A stretch of DNA of 64,000 bases from Marivita sp051859345 (GTDB lineage: Bacteria > Pseudomonadota > Alphaproteobacteria > Rhodobacterales > Rhodobacteraceae). Shown here in pieces: positions 17,209-26,968 of this stretch. A model generated the notes under the pieces. That model worked only from the letters and a program-made list of their open reading frames with translations, was not told the origin of the DNA and did no database searches. The DNA lies in the NCBI RefSeq assembly GCF_051859345.1, contig NZ_JBHYFV010000001.1, forward strand, positions 229,182-293,181, given 5' to 3'. The position numbers and the translations under genes were made by a program. Every line of letters starts with the position of its first letter. The stretch's first letter is position 1.

Positions 17209-18858
17209 GTGACCAAAGCAAGTGACCTGTTTGTGCAATGCCTCGAAGCGGAAGGCGTCAAGCGCATCTTCGGCGTTCCTGGTGAAGAAAACGCCGACAT
17301 GATGATGTCGTTGCAGCAATCTTCCATCGAGTTTGTGCTCTGTCGTCACGAACAGGGTGCCGCGTTCATGGCGGCTGTGCATGGGCGCTTGACCGGCACG
17401 GTCGGCGTCTGCCTTGGAACCCTTGGGCCCGGTGCAACCAACCTGATGACGGGTGTGGCCGATGGCAACATGGACCGCGCGCCGCTTCTGGTGATCACCG
17501 GTCAGGCGGCCACCACCCGCCAGCACAAGGAAAGTCATCAGGTGATGGATGTGGTGAGCATGTTCAAATCTGTGACCAAGTGGTCGCAGGCGATCTTGTC
17601 GCCCGATGCTATCCCCGAAGTGGTGCGCAAGGCGGTCAAACTGGCCGAGGCGGAAAAGCCGGGCGCGGTGCATATCGAACTGGCCGAGGATATCGCAAAA
17701 CATGAAACCGACGCGCGCCCCCTGAAGGTGAACACCGTCCGCCGCCCCGCACCTGACACCAAGGCGCTGGATCAGGCATGGGATTTGATCGCGGCGGCCA
17801 AGCGCCCATTGATCATCGCAGGCAACGGCACGATCCGCACCCGCGCCAGTGCCGCGCTCAGGGCATTCTGCGACACGACGGGCATCGGTGCCTTGATGAC
17901 GTTCATGGCCAAAGGTGCGCTTGATCTGGATGATCCGCGATGCCTGTTCACCATTGGCATGGGGCAACGCGACTTTCCAATGACGATGGTCGAGGAATCC
18001 GATCTTATCATCACCATGGGATACGATATGGTGGAATACCCACCCAGCAGCTGGAACGCGAAGGGCGACACCAAGATCGTCCACATCGACTTTCTTCCCG
18101 CCGAGGTGGACAACAATTACAGTCCGGACGTTGAGATTGTCGGAGATCTTGCCGGGGCGATCTCGGCGCTGGAAAAGCGGGCCAAGCGCGCGTCCCTGAC
18201 ATATGATTTCTCTGCACAGGTGGCGCTGCGCACAACAATGCAGAAGGAATTCGCCGCCCACGCAGACGAGACTGGCGAAGGCCCGATCACGCCGCAAAAA
18301 GCCATCGCAGATGTGCGTGCCTGCCTTGGACCCAACGATATCCTGCTCTGCGGTGTCGGCGCGCACAAGATGTGGGTCGCGCGGCAATTCCAATGTCATG
18401 AACCCGGCACCTGCATCATCTCGAACGGGTTCTGTTCGATGGGGATGCCCCTGCCCGGCGCGATCAGCGCGGCGATCAGTTGTCCTGACCGCAAGGTTCT
18501 GGGGCTTGTCGGAGATGCGGATTTCCTGATGAACCTGCAGGAAATGGAAACCGCGCGGCGGCTGAATTCCGACATCACGATGCTGGTTTGGGAAGACAAC
18601 GCCTACGGTCTGATCGCCTGGAAGCAAGAGCAGGAATTCGGCCACCATACGGACTTGTCCTTTGGCAATCCCGACTGGATGGGACTGGCCAAGAGCTTTG
18701 GCTGGCACGGGAGCACCTGCACCCGCCCCGAGGACCTGCAAACCCAACTGGCGCAAGCGTTGAACACGGACGGTCCCTCGCTGGTCGTGATTCCGGTGGA
18801 TTACCGCGAAAACATGAAGTTGACGGAACGTCTGGGGACGCTGACGGTTAGCCTCTGA
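17209..18858 (+). CDS. Thiamine-diphosphate-dependent acetolactate synthase (catabolic AlsS-like)
   Basis: A 549-residue ThDP enzyme starting at GTG 17209. Glu48 in CRHEQGAA is the catalytic glutamate. The cofactor motif reads GDAD (435-438), with alanine in place of the third glycine, followed by WEDNAYGLIAWKQ, a pattern I know from AlsS-like proteobacterial enzymes. It differs strongly from its upstream neighbour, so the two are not a recent duplication. No regulatory subunit is adjacent. It could condense pyruvate to acetolactate or process another 2-oxo acid. Confidence 0.85.
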   Translation: MTKASDLFVQCLEAEGVKRIFGVPGEENADMMMSLQQSSIEFVLCRHEQGAAFMAAVHGRLTGTVGVCLGTLGPGATNLMTGVADGNMDRAPLLVITGQAATTRQHKESHQVMDVVSMFKSVTKWSQAILSPDAIPEVVRKAVKLAEAEKPGAVHIELAEDIAKHETDARPLKVNTVRRPAPDTKALDQAWDLIAAAKRPLIIAGNGTIRTRASAALRAFCDTTGIGALMTFMAKGALDLDDPRCLFTIGMGQRDFPMTMVEESDLIITMGYDMVEYPPSSWNAKGDTKIVHIDFLPAEVDNNYSPDVEIVGDLAGAISALEKRAKRASLTYDFSAQVALRTTMQKEFAAHADETGEGPITPQKAIADVRACLGPNDILLCGVGAHKMWVARQFQCHEPGTCIISNGFCSMGMPLPGAISAAISCPDRKVLGLVGDADFLMNLQEMETARRLNSDITMLVWEDNAYGLIAWKQEQEFGHHTDLSFGNPDWMGLAKSFGWHGSTCTRPEDLQTQLAQALNTDGPSLVVIPVDYRENMKLTERLGTLTVSL

Positions 18859-18938
18859 TCATCAGGGCAGGGTGTAGGACCAAACGCAAGGTCGAACTCG
18901 ATGACCTTCTTTCCAGCCTCATGGATCGCACGCCCGGA

Positions 18939-20150
18939 TCACAGGAAAGCGGTGGCGAACAGCAAGAGACTGGTTGCCACGCCCATCACCGGGACAAACA
19001 TCGGGACGTGATAATGCGCCCCGAAGGACGGTCCACGCAGCTTGAGCCGGATCAGCGCGATATTCACCAGAACAAAGACAGACAGCACGATCTGCGACGT
19101 GCGTTCAGCCAAGGCATCAATCGGAAAGGTCAGCGCCAGCAGCAGGATCGCAGCGACAACCGCACATGTCGCAACATCCGGAGTCCGGGTCGTCGCCGAA
19201 ACATGGGACAGCAGTCCGGGCAGATGTCCGCGATCCGCCAAGCCGTAGATCACCCGCGAGGCCATGATCATCTGGATCAGCACACCGTTCACCGTGGCAA
19301 CGATGGCAATCACGCCAAACGCCTGTCGCACGCCCTCTGGGGCGGTTTGAAACACCAGCGATAACGGCGCTGCCGAGGCGGAAAGCGTACCAAGCGGCAC
19401 CGCAACCAGAACGGCGGTTGTTGTCCCGATATAGAGCAAAGTCGCCAGAACCAGCGTCCAGATGATGGCTTTTGGCATTGTGTGCAGGGGGTCTTTGACC
19501 TCTTCCGCGACATTGGCCATGTCTTCGAATCCGACAAAGGCGAAGAAGGCCAGCAACGACGCTGCGCCGATCCCGGCCCAATGCCCACCCGTCAGGGGTG
19601 GCACGATGTCGATCAGCGCAACACCCGCGGGCTCGGCAATCGCAAAACCCCAGACCATGACAAAGATCAGGCCGGACACCTCGATCACGGTGATGATGGC
19701 CGCGACGGTGACGGATTGTGTGATGCCCCACAGCGCAATCATCCCCATCGCGACAACCACACCGACTGTCAGGAATGTCTGCGACGCTCCGGTCAACTCG
19801 TGCAAATAAGACGCCGCTCCAAGCGATACCGCTGCCGCCGAAACTAGTCCCGAAAGTGCAACTGCCAGACCAACAACGGTGGCGAGCGTTCCAGACGAAA
19901 ACCCAGCCTCGACATAGGCGGCCTCTCCGGCGCTGACCGGATAACGAGTTGACAGTTCGGCGTAGGAAAAGGCGGTGAAGGCAACCACAATCGCGGCAAT
20001 GGCAAAAGACACCGGTGCATAGGCCCCGGCCGCAGCCGCAGTCGCGCCGACCAGCACATAAATCCCCGCACCCACGGTTACACCCAGACCGTAAAGCGTC
20101 AACAAGGGCACATTCAAGGAACGGCGCAGCTTGTCGGGGTGATCTGTCAC
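18939..20150 (-). CDS. APC-superfamily amino acid permease
   Basis: A 403-residue integral membrane protein with about twelve hydrophobic segments. The first helix carries the APC signature GLGVTVGAGIYVLVG, and FFAFVGFEDMANVAEEVKDP is the conserved helix 6-loop region. It is transcribed toward the ThDP genes. It probably imports an amino acid or related compound for the adjacent catabolic genes. The substrate is not identifiable. Confidence 0.88.
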   Translation of the reverse strand: MTDHPDKLRRSLNVPLLTLYGLGVTVGAGIYVLVGATAAAAGAYAPVSFAIAAIVVAFTAFSYAELSTRYPVSAGEAAYVEAGFSSGTLATVVGLAVALSGLVSAAAVSLGAASYLHELTGASQTFLTVGVVVAMGMIALWGITQSVTVAAIITVIEVSGLIFVMVWGFAIAEPAGVALIDIVPPLTGGHWAGIGAASLLAFFAFVGFEDMANVAEEVKDPLHTMPKAIIWTLVLATLLYIGTTTAVLVAVPLGTLSASAAPLSLVFQTAPEGVRQAFGVIAIVATVNGVLIQMIMASRVIYGLADRGHLPGLLSHVSATTRTPDVATCAVVAAILLLALTFPIDALAERTSQIVLSVFVLVNIALIRLKLRGPSFGAHYHVPMFVPVMGVATSLLLFATAFL

Positions 20151-20273
20151 GATGGAACTGCCTCTTTCACGGATGCGACAGCCTTTTGAATGCTGGAGAT
20201 CCTATCCAACGCTAGAGGGAATTCGGCCCGTCGAACATGACGTGAGTCAACCGCCCGGAACAAAACTGCTGGG

Positions 20274-20897
20274 TTAGAGCGCGTTTTGCATCCAGCTTGC
20301 GAACTCTGCGAAAACCTGATCCGACGCACCGCTGAAGGCCTCGATCACTGCGGATGTGTCGGTTGAGGGCGAGGGCATGCTGGCGGCAAAGGTCCGGCTG
20401 GCAACGATGCGCGCGTCCTGTTCCCGTACAAGCCGCACCAGCAGCGTGACCTGCACCGTCGCCGTATCGCCATCCGGGTTCACTTCGGCCTGAAAATCGA
20501 CAACTTCCGTCACCAGCGCAAAGTCTCCGCTGACTCCCAACGGAGTCCGGCCCACATAGCGCACCGCCCCCGTCGCCTCGATCGAGCGCAGCATAAGCGT
20601 CTGCACCATCACCGGTGTGGGTTCGCTCCAGCGGACATCCGGCAGGTATTGCGCCTGTAGCGCGTTGGGACGGATCATGATTCGGTCCGTGGACAGCGCA
20701 CCGCTTGTTGTCGGCAATTCGACGATCACATCCCGCGCGACCATTCTGCGCGACGGCGATGGCATATCGGGCGCACGAAGTTCGTACACGTCCAGTGGCG
20801 TGGCCGCATTGCTGACTGCCGAAATCGCAGCACAGCCCGACAGAAGGGCAAGGGCAAAAAGCGCAACTGCCTGGCGAAAAAAGGGCAAGCGGGTCAT
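20274..20897 (-). CDS. PqiC-like ABC-transport auxiliary lipoprotein
   Basis: A 207-residue lipoprotein. The signal peptide ends in the lipobox LLSGC with Cys22 as the lipidated residue. The rest matches the ABC_trans_aux/DUF330 family (PqiC): it has the YELRAPD start and a TEVVDFQAEV strand. Such proteins sit in the outer membrane and work with MCE proteins in lipid traffic. Its ATG overlaps the MCE stop codon by four bases, and it is the last gene of the Mla-type operon. Confidence 0.85.
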   Translation of the reverse strand: MTRLPFFRQAVALFALALLSGCAAISAVSNAATPLDVYELRAPDMPSPSRRMVARDVIVELPTTSGALSTDRIMIRPNALQAQYLPDVRWSEPTPVMVQTLMLRSIEATGAVRYVGRTPLGVSGDFALVTEVVDFQAEVNPDGDTATVQVTLLVRLVREQDARIVASRTFAASMPSPSTDTSAVIEAFSGASDQVFAEFASWMQNAL

Positions 20898-22633
20898 CGT
20901 CTGAACTCCGGCGTTTCGCGGTCAAGGAAGAACCGCGTTGGATCACGCTGGATCTGTTCCGTCAACCGATCCAGATTGGCAATCAGCGTTCGGCTTTCCT
21001 GTGCCAGCCGGGAATAGAGCGGCAATGCAGTTGTCGTGAATTCGCGAATCGACGGTGACGCTGCATCGGTCAGGTTGCGCAGTTCCGCAAAGGTCCGGGA
21101 CGCTGCCTGGCTTGCGGTTCGCAGATCCGCCGACATTCCGGGCAAATCCTCCGACACCTGACCAATCGCACCGTTCAAACTGTCCAGCGTGGTCTCAAGC
21201 CCGGCTATGATCCCCGACAGGTCTTCGTTGATCACGCGGTCCGCTCCGGTAAAGGCGCTTTCGGCAGCACTCAGCGCGCGGTCACCTGTCTCTAACGCAC
21301 CGTTGATGGCTGCCAGCGTGGTATTCGCATTGGCAAAGGACACGCGCGCATCTTCGAGAGTCAGCCGCACAGTTTCCAGCACGTCCTCGGTCGATCGGCT
21401 GGACGCCGTGAGATTGCCGCCGACTTCGGTCGCCACGGTACGAAAGGTGTCTGCCGTCTGACGAATATCAGCGAAGATTTTTGGCAGATCGTCATTGGCA
21501 ATCGTTGCCACAGAGGCGATGGCACGATCTGCCTCGGCCACCATCGCGCGGGTCTCCGACAAAAGCGGTGCACCTTCTTCGCGCACCAGGGTATCAACAG
21601 TACCAGCCGCTTCGCCTACCAGAACGGCAGTCCCGTCCAGCCGGGCAATCAGGGCGTCGGTTGCTTCAAGCGTCGCTTGCGCCTCTTCCAGTCGGGCGGT
21701 TGCGGTTTCACCTGTTTTGTTCAGCGTGACCATCAGGGCGCGTGCATCCGCGCCAAGGGTAGCCATCTCCTGTTGCAACGCAGTGGCGGCTGCACGCAGC
21801 TCTGCTGTTGTCTGGCTCAGATCCGTTGACACATAGTCTTCCGTCCTCGCAATCGCCGATTGTGCGTTGTTCAGCGTTTCCACACCTGTCTGAAGCACAC
21901 CTTTGCCCTGCTCCGAGAGTTCACCAATCGACGTCAGGGTCGTGTCGGCGGTTTGCAAGACTTCGGTCAGATCACCAGTCAACGTGTTGAGCGTTTCGTT
22001 GAACAGGTTGATCTGCTCGGCAAAGTCATTGACCGTGGTGCTGATCGACGAAAACCCGTCCAGAGTGTTGGCGAATTCGGCGGATGCCGTTTCAACATTT
22101 GCCAGAATGCTGGTAATGCGATCCCTGTTTTCGGCTCCCAGCAAATCCGCCACATCCGCGACAAGGGTCAGAGTTTCCTCAAGAAGCCGGGGGGCATCTT
22201 CGGAAAGGCTTTGCAATGTGGAGCGTCCGGCGGTGATTTCCGGCACCGGGGCGTCTTCGGTTGGTTCCAGCAAATCGGCCTGTGGTGTTCCGGGTCCAAT
22301 GCCCACAAAAGACACACCTGTGACGCCCTGTGCCTCGATGGTGGCGATACTGTCGGTGCGCACAGGTGTGGCCGCGTCCACCTCGATACGGACTAGGATG
22401 GTACCGTCCTGATCGGGCGACAGCCTTACATCGACCACCTGCCCCACAGGCAAGCCGCTGAACCGCACGTCAGAGGCGTTGCCCAGACCCGAGACAGACG
22501 AAAAGCGAATGTCGTAATAGTCGAACTGTCGATCCAGTTCGACCTGTGCAAACCACAGGAAGAACCCAAGGATGCCCAGCAGCCCGGCAAGAGTGAACGC
22601 TCCGATAAGGACAAAATTCGCCTTGGTTTCCAA
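20894..22633 (-). CDS. MCE/MlaD-family lipid transport protein, large form
   Basis: A 579-residue protein with one N-terminal membrane helix (about residues 8-28), a single MCE domain (about 35-120, including SSVSGLGNASDVRFSGLPVG), then some 400 residues of predicted helix rich in A, E, T and L. Only the first 160 residues resemble E. coli MlaD. The start is probably TTG at 22633, one base after the ATPase stop. The helical tail could form a periplasm-spanning tube or needle as in larger MCE proteins. Confidence 0.87.
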   Translation of the reverse strand: METKANFVLIGAFTLAGLLGILGFFLWFAQVELDRQFDYYDIRFSSVSGLGNASDVRFSGLPVGQVVDVRLSPDQDGTILVRIEVDAATPVRTDSIATIEAQGVTGVSFVGIGPGTPQADLLEPTEDAPVPEITAGRSTLQSLSEDAPRLLEETLTLVADVADLLGAENRDRITSILANVETASAEFANTLDGFSSISTTVNDFAEQINLFNETLNTLTGDLTEVLQTADTTLTSIGELSEQGKGVLQTGVETLNNAQSAIARTEDYVSTDLSQTTAELRAAATALQQEMATLGADARALMVTLNKTGETATARLEEAQATLEATDALIARLDGTAVLVGEAAGTVDTLVREEGAPLLSETRAMVAEADRAIASVATIANDDLPKIFADIRQTADTFRTVATEVGGNLTASSRSTEDVLETVRLTLEDARVSFANANTTLAAINGALETGDRALSAAESAFTGADRVINEDLSGIIAGLETTLDSLNGAIGQVSEDLPGMSADLRTASQAASRTFAELRNLTDAASPSIREFTTTALPLYSRLAQESRTLIANLDRLTEQIQRDPTRFFLDRETPEFRR

Positions 22634-22634
22634 G

Positions 22635-23432
22635 TCAGTCGCCTTTCTGAGCGCTATTGCCCGTTCCCTCGGACGCGGCAGCGCGGGCGCGGGGTCCGTG
22701 GAAATACTCGTGCACCCAAGGGTGATCAACCTCCAGCATATCCTTCATCGTGCCAGTCACCAGTACCTTTCGTTCCGCCAGCACCGCGATGCGATCACAG
22801 GTCGCGTGCAACGTATCAAGATCATGCGTCACCAGAAATACCGTGAGCCCGAGAGAATGGCTCAGCCCGCGGATCAGTTGATCAAAGGCCGCGGCGCCGA
22901 TCGGGTCCAGACCCGCGGTCGGCTCATCCAGAAAGACAATGTCGGGATCCAGCGCCAGCGCCCGCGCCAGACCCGCCCGCTTGCGCATGCCGCCGGACAG
23001 TTCCGAGGGGTATTTGTCACCCGCCAGATATTGCAGCCCCACCATCGAAATCTTCAGGTCGGCCAGCTTGCTGCGGATCTCCGGGTCCAGACCGTCGACC
23101 CCGCGCATCGGCACCTCGACATTTTCACGCACGGTCAGCGATGAAAACAGCGCGCCGTCTTGAAACATCACACCCCAGCGGTTTTCCAGCGCCTGCCGCG
23201 TGTCCTCGTCCGCCGTGAGCACATCTGTGCCAAGCACATCGACCGTTCCCTCGGCCGGTTTCTGCAGCCCGGCAATGGTGCGCAGGAGAACTGATTTCCC
23301 GGTGCCGGATCCACCGACCACACCCAGGATTTCCCCACGATAGACATCAAGGTCCAGGTCCTCGTGGACCACCTGCGTGCCGAATTGATTGCGAATTCCG
23401 CGCAACCTGATCACCACCTCACGCCCGGTCAT
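22635..23432 (-). CDS. MlaF-like ABC transporter ATP-binding protein
   Basis: A 265-residue ABC ATPase. Walker A is GGSGTGKS, the signature LSGGMRKR has the methionine-arginine variant typical of MlaF, and Walker B is IVFLDEP. ATG 23432 overlaps the permease stop (ATGA). It powers lipid movement with the MlaE-like permease and MCE protein. Length and motifs are normal for the family. Confidence 0.92.
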   Translation of the reverse strand: MTGREVVIRLRGIRNQFGTQVVHEDLDLDVYRGEILGVVGGSGTGKSVLLRTIAGLQKPAEGTVDVLGTDVLTADEDTRQALENRWGVMFQDGALFSSLTVRENVEVPMRGVDGLDPEIRSKLADLKISMVGLQYLAGDKYPSELSGGMRKRAGLARALALDPDIVFLDEPTAGLDPIGAAAFDQLIRGLSHSLGLTVFLVTHDLDTLHATCDRIAVLAERKVLVTGTMKDMLEVDHPWVHEYFHGPRARAAASEGTGNSAQKGD

Positions 23433-24559
23433 ATGCCGATCCGTGCGAAGAAGATGGAAAAGACCGCATCGGCCACAATCACCGCGAAGATGGCTGTCAC
23501 CACCGCGCTTGATGTCATCCGCCCCAGTGATTCCGCGTTGCTTTGGACCTGCATTCCGGCATGACAGCCCACCACTCCGATGATCAGGGCAAAGACCGGC
23601 GCCTTGACCAATCCCACGAAAACATGATCGACAGACGTGCCTTCGACCAACCGTGTCTGGAACATCGCAGGCGAAATCCCAAGGTCGATCCACGCCATCA
23701 AGGCACCTCCGAACAACCCGGCAACATTGGCGATCAGTCCCAGAATGGGCAGCATGATCAGCAATGCCAGAATGCGCGGCACAAACAGGTTCATTCCGGG
23801 GTCGAGCCCCAACGTGCGCATCGCATCAATCTCTTCGCGCATCTTCATCGACCCAATGGCCGCAGTGAAGGCCGACGCGGTTCGCCCCGCGACGATGATC
23901 GCGGTCAGAAGAATACCCAATTCGCGCAGGATAGAAATGGCGATCAGATCGACCACAAACACTTCTGCCCCGAACTGCCGCAACTGGGTGGACCCCTGAA
24001 AGGCAAGCACCACCCCGATCAGGAACGCCATCAGCGCCACGATGGGCACGGCCCGAAGCCCCACTTCCTCGCAGTGATGCACAAGCGAGGTCATGCGGAA
24101 TTCACTTGGATGGCACAGTGCGCGCGCCAGGCGGTGCAGGAAAATTCCCAGATATCCGGTCAGCGCCCGCAGGAACATGAGTCCGGAAAACACATTGTGA
24201 CCAAACCGGTCCAGCCATGCTGCAAAGGACATCTTGTGTGCGGACGGCGGCTCTGGTTCAGGCAATGCGCGCGCGACACTGTCCAACAGACTCGCGGCTT
24301 TGTCGCTGACACCGACAAACTGAAGCGGCTGATCCGATTGGGCGAAACGGTTCTTGAGGGTGATCAGCGACCATGCACCCGCCGTATCCAAACGCGTCAG
24401 TGACGACAGGTCGATCTGCGCCACGTCTCCGGGTTTCAGCGCCTCCAGCGCGGTTTGTGCGCGTGTCACGGTGTAGATCGTCAACATCCCGGACAACTGC
24501 GCCTCGTCCGCAGATGGGCCTTGTTGAAGCGAAAAATGCGATGCGGTCTCCCTAGTCAT
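23429..24559 (-). CDS. MlaE-like lipid ABC permease with N-terminal STAS domain
   Basis: A 376-residue protein. Residues 1-100 look like a STAS domain (IDLSSLTRLDTAGAWSLI), equivalent to the separate MlaB subunit of E. coli. The remainder is an MlaE permease with about five membrane segments and the conserved GRTASAFTAAIGSMKMREEIDAM region. The ATG at 24559 is chosen because sequence upstream lacks coding character. It is first in the operon permease-ATPase-MCE-lipoprotein. Confidence 0.9.
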   Translation of the reverse strand: MTRETASHFSLQQGPSADEAQLSGMLTIYTVTRAQTALEALKPGDVAQIDLSSLTRLDTAGAWSLITLKNRFAQSDQPLQFVGVSDKAASLLDSVARALPEPEPPSAHKMSFAAWLDRFGHNVFSGLMFLRALTGYLGIFLHRLARALCHPSEFRMTSLVHHCEEVGLRAVPIVALMAFLIGVVLAFQGSTQLRQFGAEVFVVDLIAISILRELGILLTAIIVAGRTASAFTAAIGSMKMREEIDAMRTLGLDPGMNLFVPRILALLIMLPILGLIANVAGLFGGALMAWIDLGISPAMFQTRLVEGTSVDHVFVGLVKAPVFALIIGVVGCHAGMQVQSNAESLGRMTSSAVVTAIFAVIVADAVFSIFFARIGI

Positions 24560-24886
24560 GTCGGCAGTCTTTTGCACCAATTGCGCGTGCGTCCTATAAG
24601 CTTCGGGAATGAGTCCATGTCGCCAAGCTAACCCGTCGCGGTGACACGCGGAAGCGGTGATCTTGTCTCGGCATTTGCCCCCGAAACGCGCACAGAGTGA
24701 ACAAAAACAACATGCATTTGCGCGATGCTGCACATGCAGAAAACGCCGGAATTTCCTTTCCCCTCAAGTGCCGCAGGTGCGAAACTCAGGTTTCGGTATA
24801 CCGTGGTATTCCCATAAGTATCTAAAATCATTTGATTTTTTCAATATCTCGGGATAGTTGAAATGCAATCTTGGGGGAGAAAGATC
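24560..24886. promoter_or_regulatory. Divergent intergenic region with an AT-rich inverted repeat
   Basis: This 327-base gap separates the Mla operon from the CoA-ester dehydratase gene. I find no gene in it. It contains a perfect inverted repeat AAAATCA-TT-TGATTTT at 24824-24839, in a stretch much more AT-rich than its surroundings and about 50 bases before the dehydratase start. This is a candidate operator or promoter element for the rightward genes. Confidence 0.4.
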
Positions 24887-25723
24887 ATGGACATGTTGAA
24901 TCTTGATGCGTGGACCGGCCGTGTTACCCAGGATGCCGGGTGCATCACCCCAGAGCTCGCAAGACAGGTCCATGCAACTGTCGGGTCTGGCAAAATACCC
25001 GTCCATGGCGATCCGCTTCCCCCCCTGTGGCACTGGTGCGCTTTCCCGCTGTCCACTCCGAACGACAAACTTGGGAAAGACGGACATCCCCGTGAAACCG
25101 ATCTTTTGCCCCCAGTCCGTCTGGACCGTCGCATGTGGGCTGGAGGGGCGCTCAAATTCCATGGCCCGGCCTTGTGTATCGGGGATCCGCTTGAACGGCG
25201 GTCTTCGATCCGGGCAGTGACCGAGAAGACCGGCGCGGCGGGGCCGATGGTGTTTGTGACGGTGGATCAGGCAATCTACGGCCCCGCCGGCCTTGCCATC
25301 GAAGAGCGGCAGGACATCGTATATCTGGAGATTCCGGAGACGTTCACTCCGCCGAAGAAGAAGGCGCTTCCTGCAGATGTTGTCGAACGGATCGACACAA
25401 ACGAAGCGTTGCTGTTCCGGTATTCCGCCATCACCTTCAACGCGCACCGCATCCATTATGATCTGCCCTACACACAGCAGGTCGAGAAATATCCCGGCCT
25501 GGTTGTACATGGCCCCTTGCAAGCCACCTTCCTGATGCGCGCCGCCCTCCGTGAGCGGGGCAGCACACCCAAATATTTTGATTTCAGAGGCGTGCATCCG
25601 ATGTTCGCCGGTGCGCCTTGCGACATCGCGATGGAGGCCGAAGACGCCGTGCTGAGCCTGTGGTCCGGGCAAAATGGCCATCAGTGTATGCAGGCCACCG
25701 CCATCTGGGAAGACGCCCAATGA
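24887..25723 (+). CDS. CoA-ester hydratase/dehydratase, HTD2/MaoC-like (itaconyl-/mesaconyl-CoA hydratase type)
   Basis: A 278-residue double-hot-dog protein. ATG 24887 is preferred because GGGGGAGA lies seven bases upstream. The N-terminal half has PLPPLWHWCAF and GGALKFHGP segments of the FAS1-like dehydratase group; the C-terminal half has FRYSAITFNAHRIHYD, the hydratase-2-like active-site stretch with Asp/His. Relatives act on mesaconyl-C4-CoA or itaconyl-CoA. The stop overlaps the CoA-transferase start, so the two work together on a CoA-activated unsaturated dicarboxylic acid, by inference. Confidence 0.8.
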   Translation: MDMLNLDAWTGRVTQDAGCITPELARQVHATVGSGKIPVHGDPLPPLWHWCAFPLSTPNDKLGKDGHPRETDLLPPVRLDRRMWAGGALKFHGPALCIGDPLERRSSIRAVTEKTGAAGPMVFVTVDQAIYGPAGLAIEERQDIVYLEIPETFTPPKKKALPADVVERIDTNEALLFRYSAITFNAHRIHYDLPYTQQVEKYPGLVVHGPLQATFLMRAALRERGSTPKYFDFRGVHPMFAGAPCDIAMEAEDAVLSLWSGQNGHQCMQATAIWEDAQ

Positions 25724-26958
25724 GCGTGCTCAAAGGAATGCGCGTTGTCGAAGGGTCTGCCTTTGTCGCTGTTCCGCTGGCGGGAATGACGCTGGCGCAA
25801 ATGGGGGCCGAGGTGATCCGCTTTGATCGGCTTGGTGGCGGTCTGGATGCCGGTCGCTGGCCATTGGCCCCAAATGGTGAAAGCCTGTTCTGGGCGGGGA
25901 TGAACAAGGGCAAGAAATCCATTGCCGTCGATATGAAATCGCCCGAGGGACGCGAGTTGATCACCCGGATCATCACCGCGCCGGCCGACGATGCGGGGCT
26001 TTTCCTGACCAATCTGCGCGTGCGTGGCTGGATGGATTACGACACCCTTTGCAAAGACCGGGACGACCTGATCATGGTCACACTGACCGGTGATCGCCAC
26101 GGACGTCCGCAGGTGGACTATACCGTGAACCCTGCCCTTGGCATTCCACATATGACCGGCCCGGCAGACAGCGACGCGCCGGTGGCACATGCCCTGCCCG
26201 CCTGGGATCTGATCGCGGGCAACATGTGTGTCTCTGCGCTTTTGGCCGCAGAACGGCACCGACTGCGCGGACATGGCGGGCAAGAGGTGGAAATCGCGCT
26301 CAAGGATGTGGCCGCCGCCACGCTTGGGCATTTGGGGATGATCGGAGATGTCGCTTTGAACGCGCAGGACCGGGGCAAGTCGGGGAATGCACTGTATGGC
26401 GCGTATGGACAGGATTTTGTCTGTGCCGATGGACGCCGCGTAATGGTGATCGGCCTGACCGACCGCCAATGGCGCGGCATCTGCAAGGTGACGGGAACCA
26501 CCGAAGCGATGGCGTCGCTGGAACAGCGCATTGGCGTATCCCTTGCTGACGAAGGCAACCGCTGGCGGTTTCGTGATGATATCACCGCCGTCCTGAAGCC
26601 ATGGTTCGATCAGCGTCGTGTCCCTGACTTCGATACCGCCTTCAACGAGGCCGGGCTGACCTGGTCGGAATTCCGCACCGTCCGCGAGGCTGTCGAGACT
26701 GACGCGGACCTCAGCCCGGACAACCCGATGTTTGCCGACGTGATGCAACCCGGCATCGGCCAATTCCCGGTCCCCGCGCACCCTGCCGCCTTCAGCGCGT
26801 CGGGACGTGTCGCGGCACAACCCGCCCCGAGGCTGGGCCAACATACCGAAGAAATCCTGACAGAGATCGCGGGCTGCTCGGGCACCGAAATCGCCAGGCT
26901 TTTTGATACGGGTGTGGTCCAGTCCCCGAGATTCGCAAAACCCCGCAGCGCGGCTTGA
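25720..26958 (+). CDS. CaiB/BaiF-family (type III) CoA-transferase
   Basis: A 412-residue type III CoA-transferase. Asp163 in PAWDLIAG aligns with the catalytic aspartate of formyl-CoA transferase. The N-terminal LAGMTLAQMGAEVIRFD and the GQEVEIALKD segment are standard. It moves CoA between an acyl-CoA and a free carboxylate. Translational overlap with the hydratase suggests it activates that enzyme's substrate, for example a C4-C5 dicarboxylate. It converges on the lyase gene with a 10-base gap. Confidence 0.88.
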   Translation: MSVLKGMRVVEGSAFVAVPLAGMTLAQMGAEVIRFDRLGGGLDAGRWPLAPNGESLFWAGMNKGKKSIAVDMKSPEGRELITRIITAPADDAGLFLTNLRVRGWMDYDTLCKDRDDLIMVTLTGDRHGRPQVDYTVNPALGIPHMTGPADSDAPVAHALPAWDLIAGNMCVSALLAAERHRLRGHGGQEVEIALKDVAAATLGHLGMIGDVALNAQDRGKSGNALYGAYGQDFVCADGRRVMVIGLTDRQWRGICKVTGTTEAMASLEQRIGVSLADEGNRWRFRDDITAVLKPWFDQRRVPDFDTAFNEAGLTWSEFRTVREAVETDADLSPDNPMFADVMQPGIGQFPVPAHPAAFSASGRVAAQPAPRLGQHTEEILTEIAGCSGTEIARLFDTGVVQSPRFAKPRSAA

Positions 26959-26968
26959 CCGCCGCGCG

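Noticed and set aside
17140..18756. A 538-codon open frame on the minus strand
   Set aside because: It is fully antisense to the second thiamine-diphosphate enzyme and shows no recognisable motif.
15442..18858. Biosynthetic acetohydroxyacid synthase ilvB
   Set aside because: No ilvN/ilvH small subunit or ilvC is adjacent, and both proteins resemble catabolic relatives.
24795..24802. GGTATACC palindrome
   Set aside because: Eight bases of self-complementarity occur often by chance; only the longer repeat at 24824-24839 was kept.
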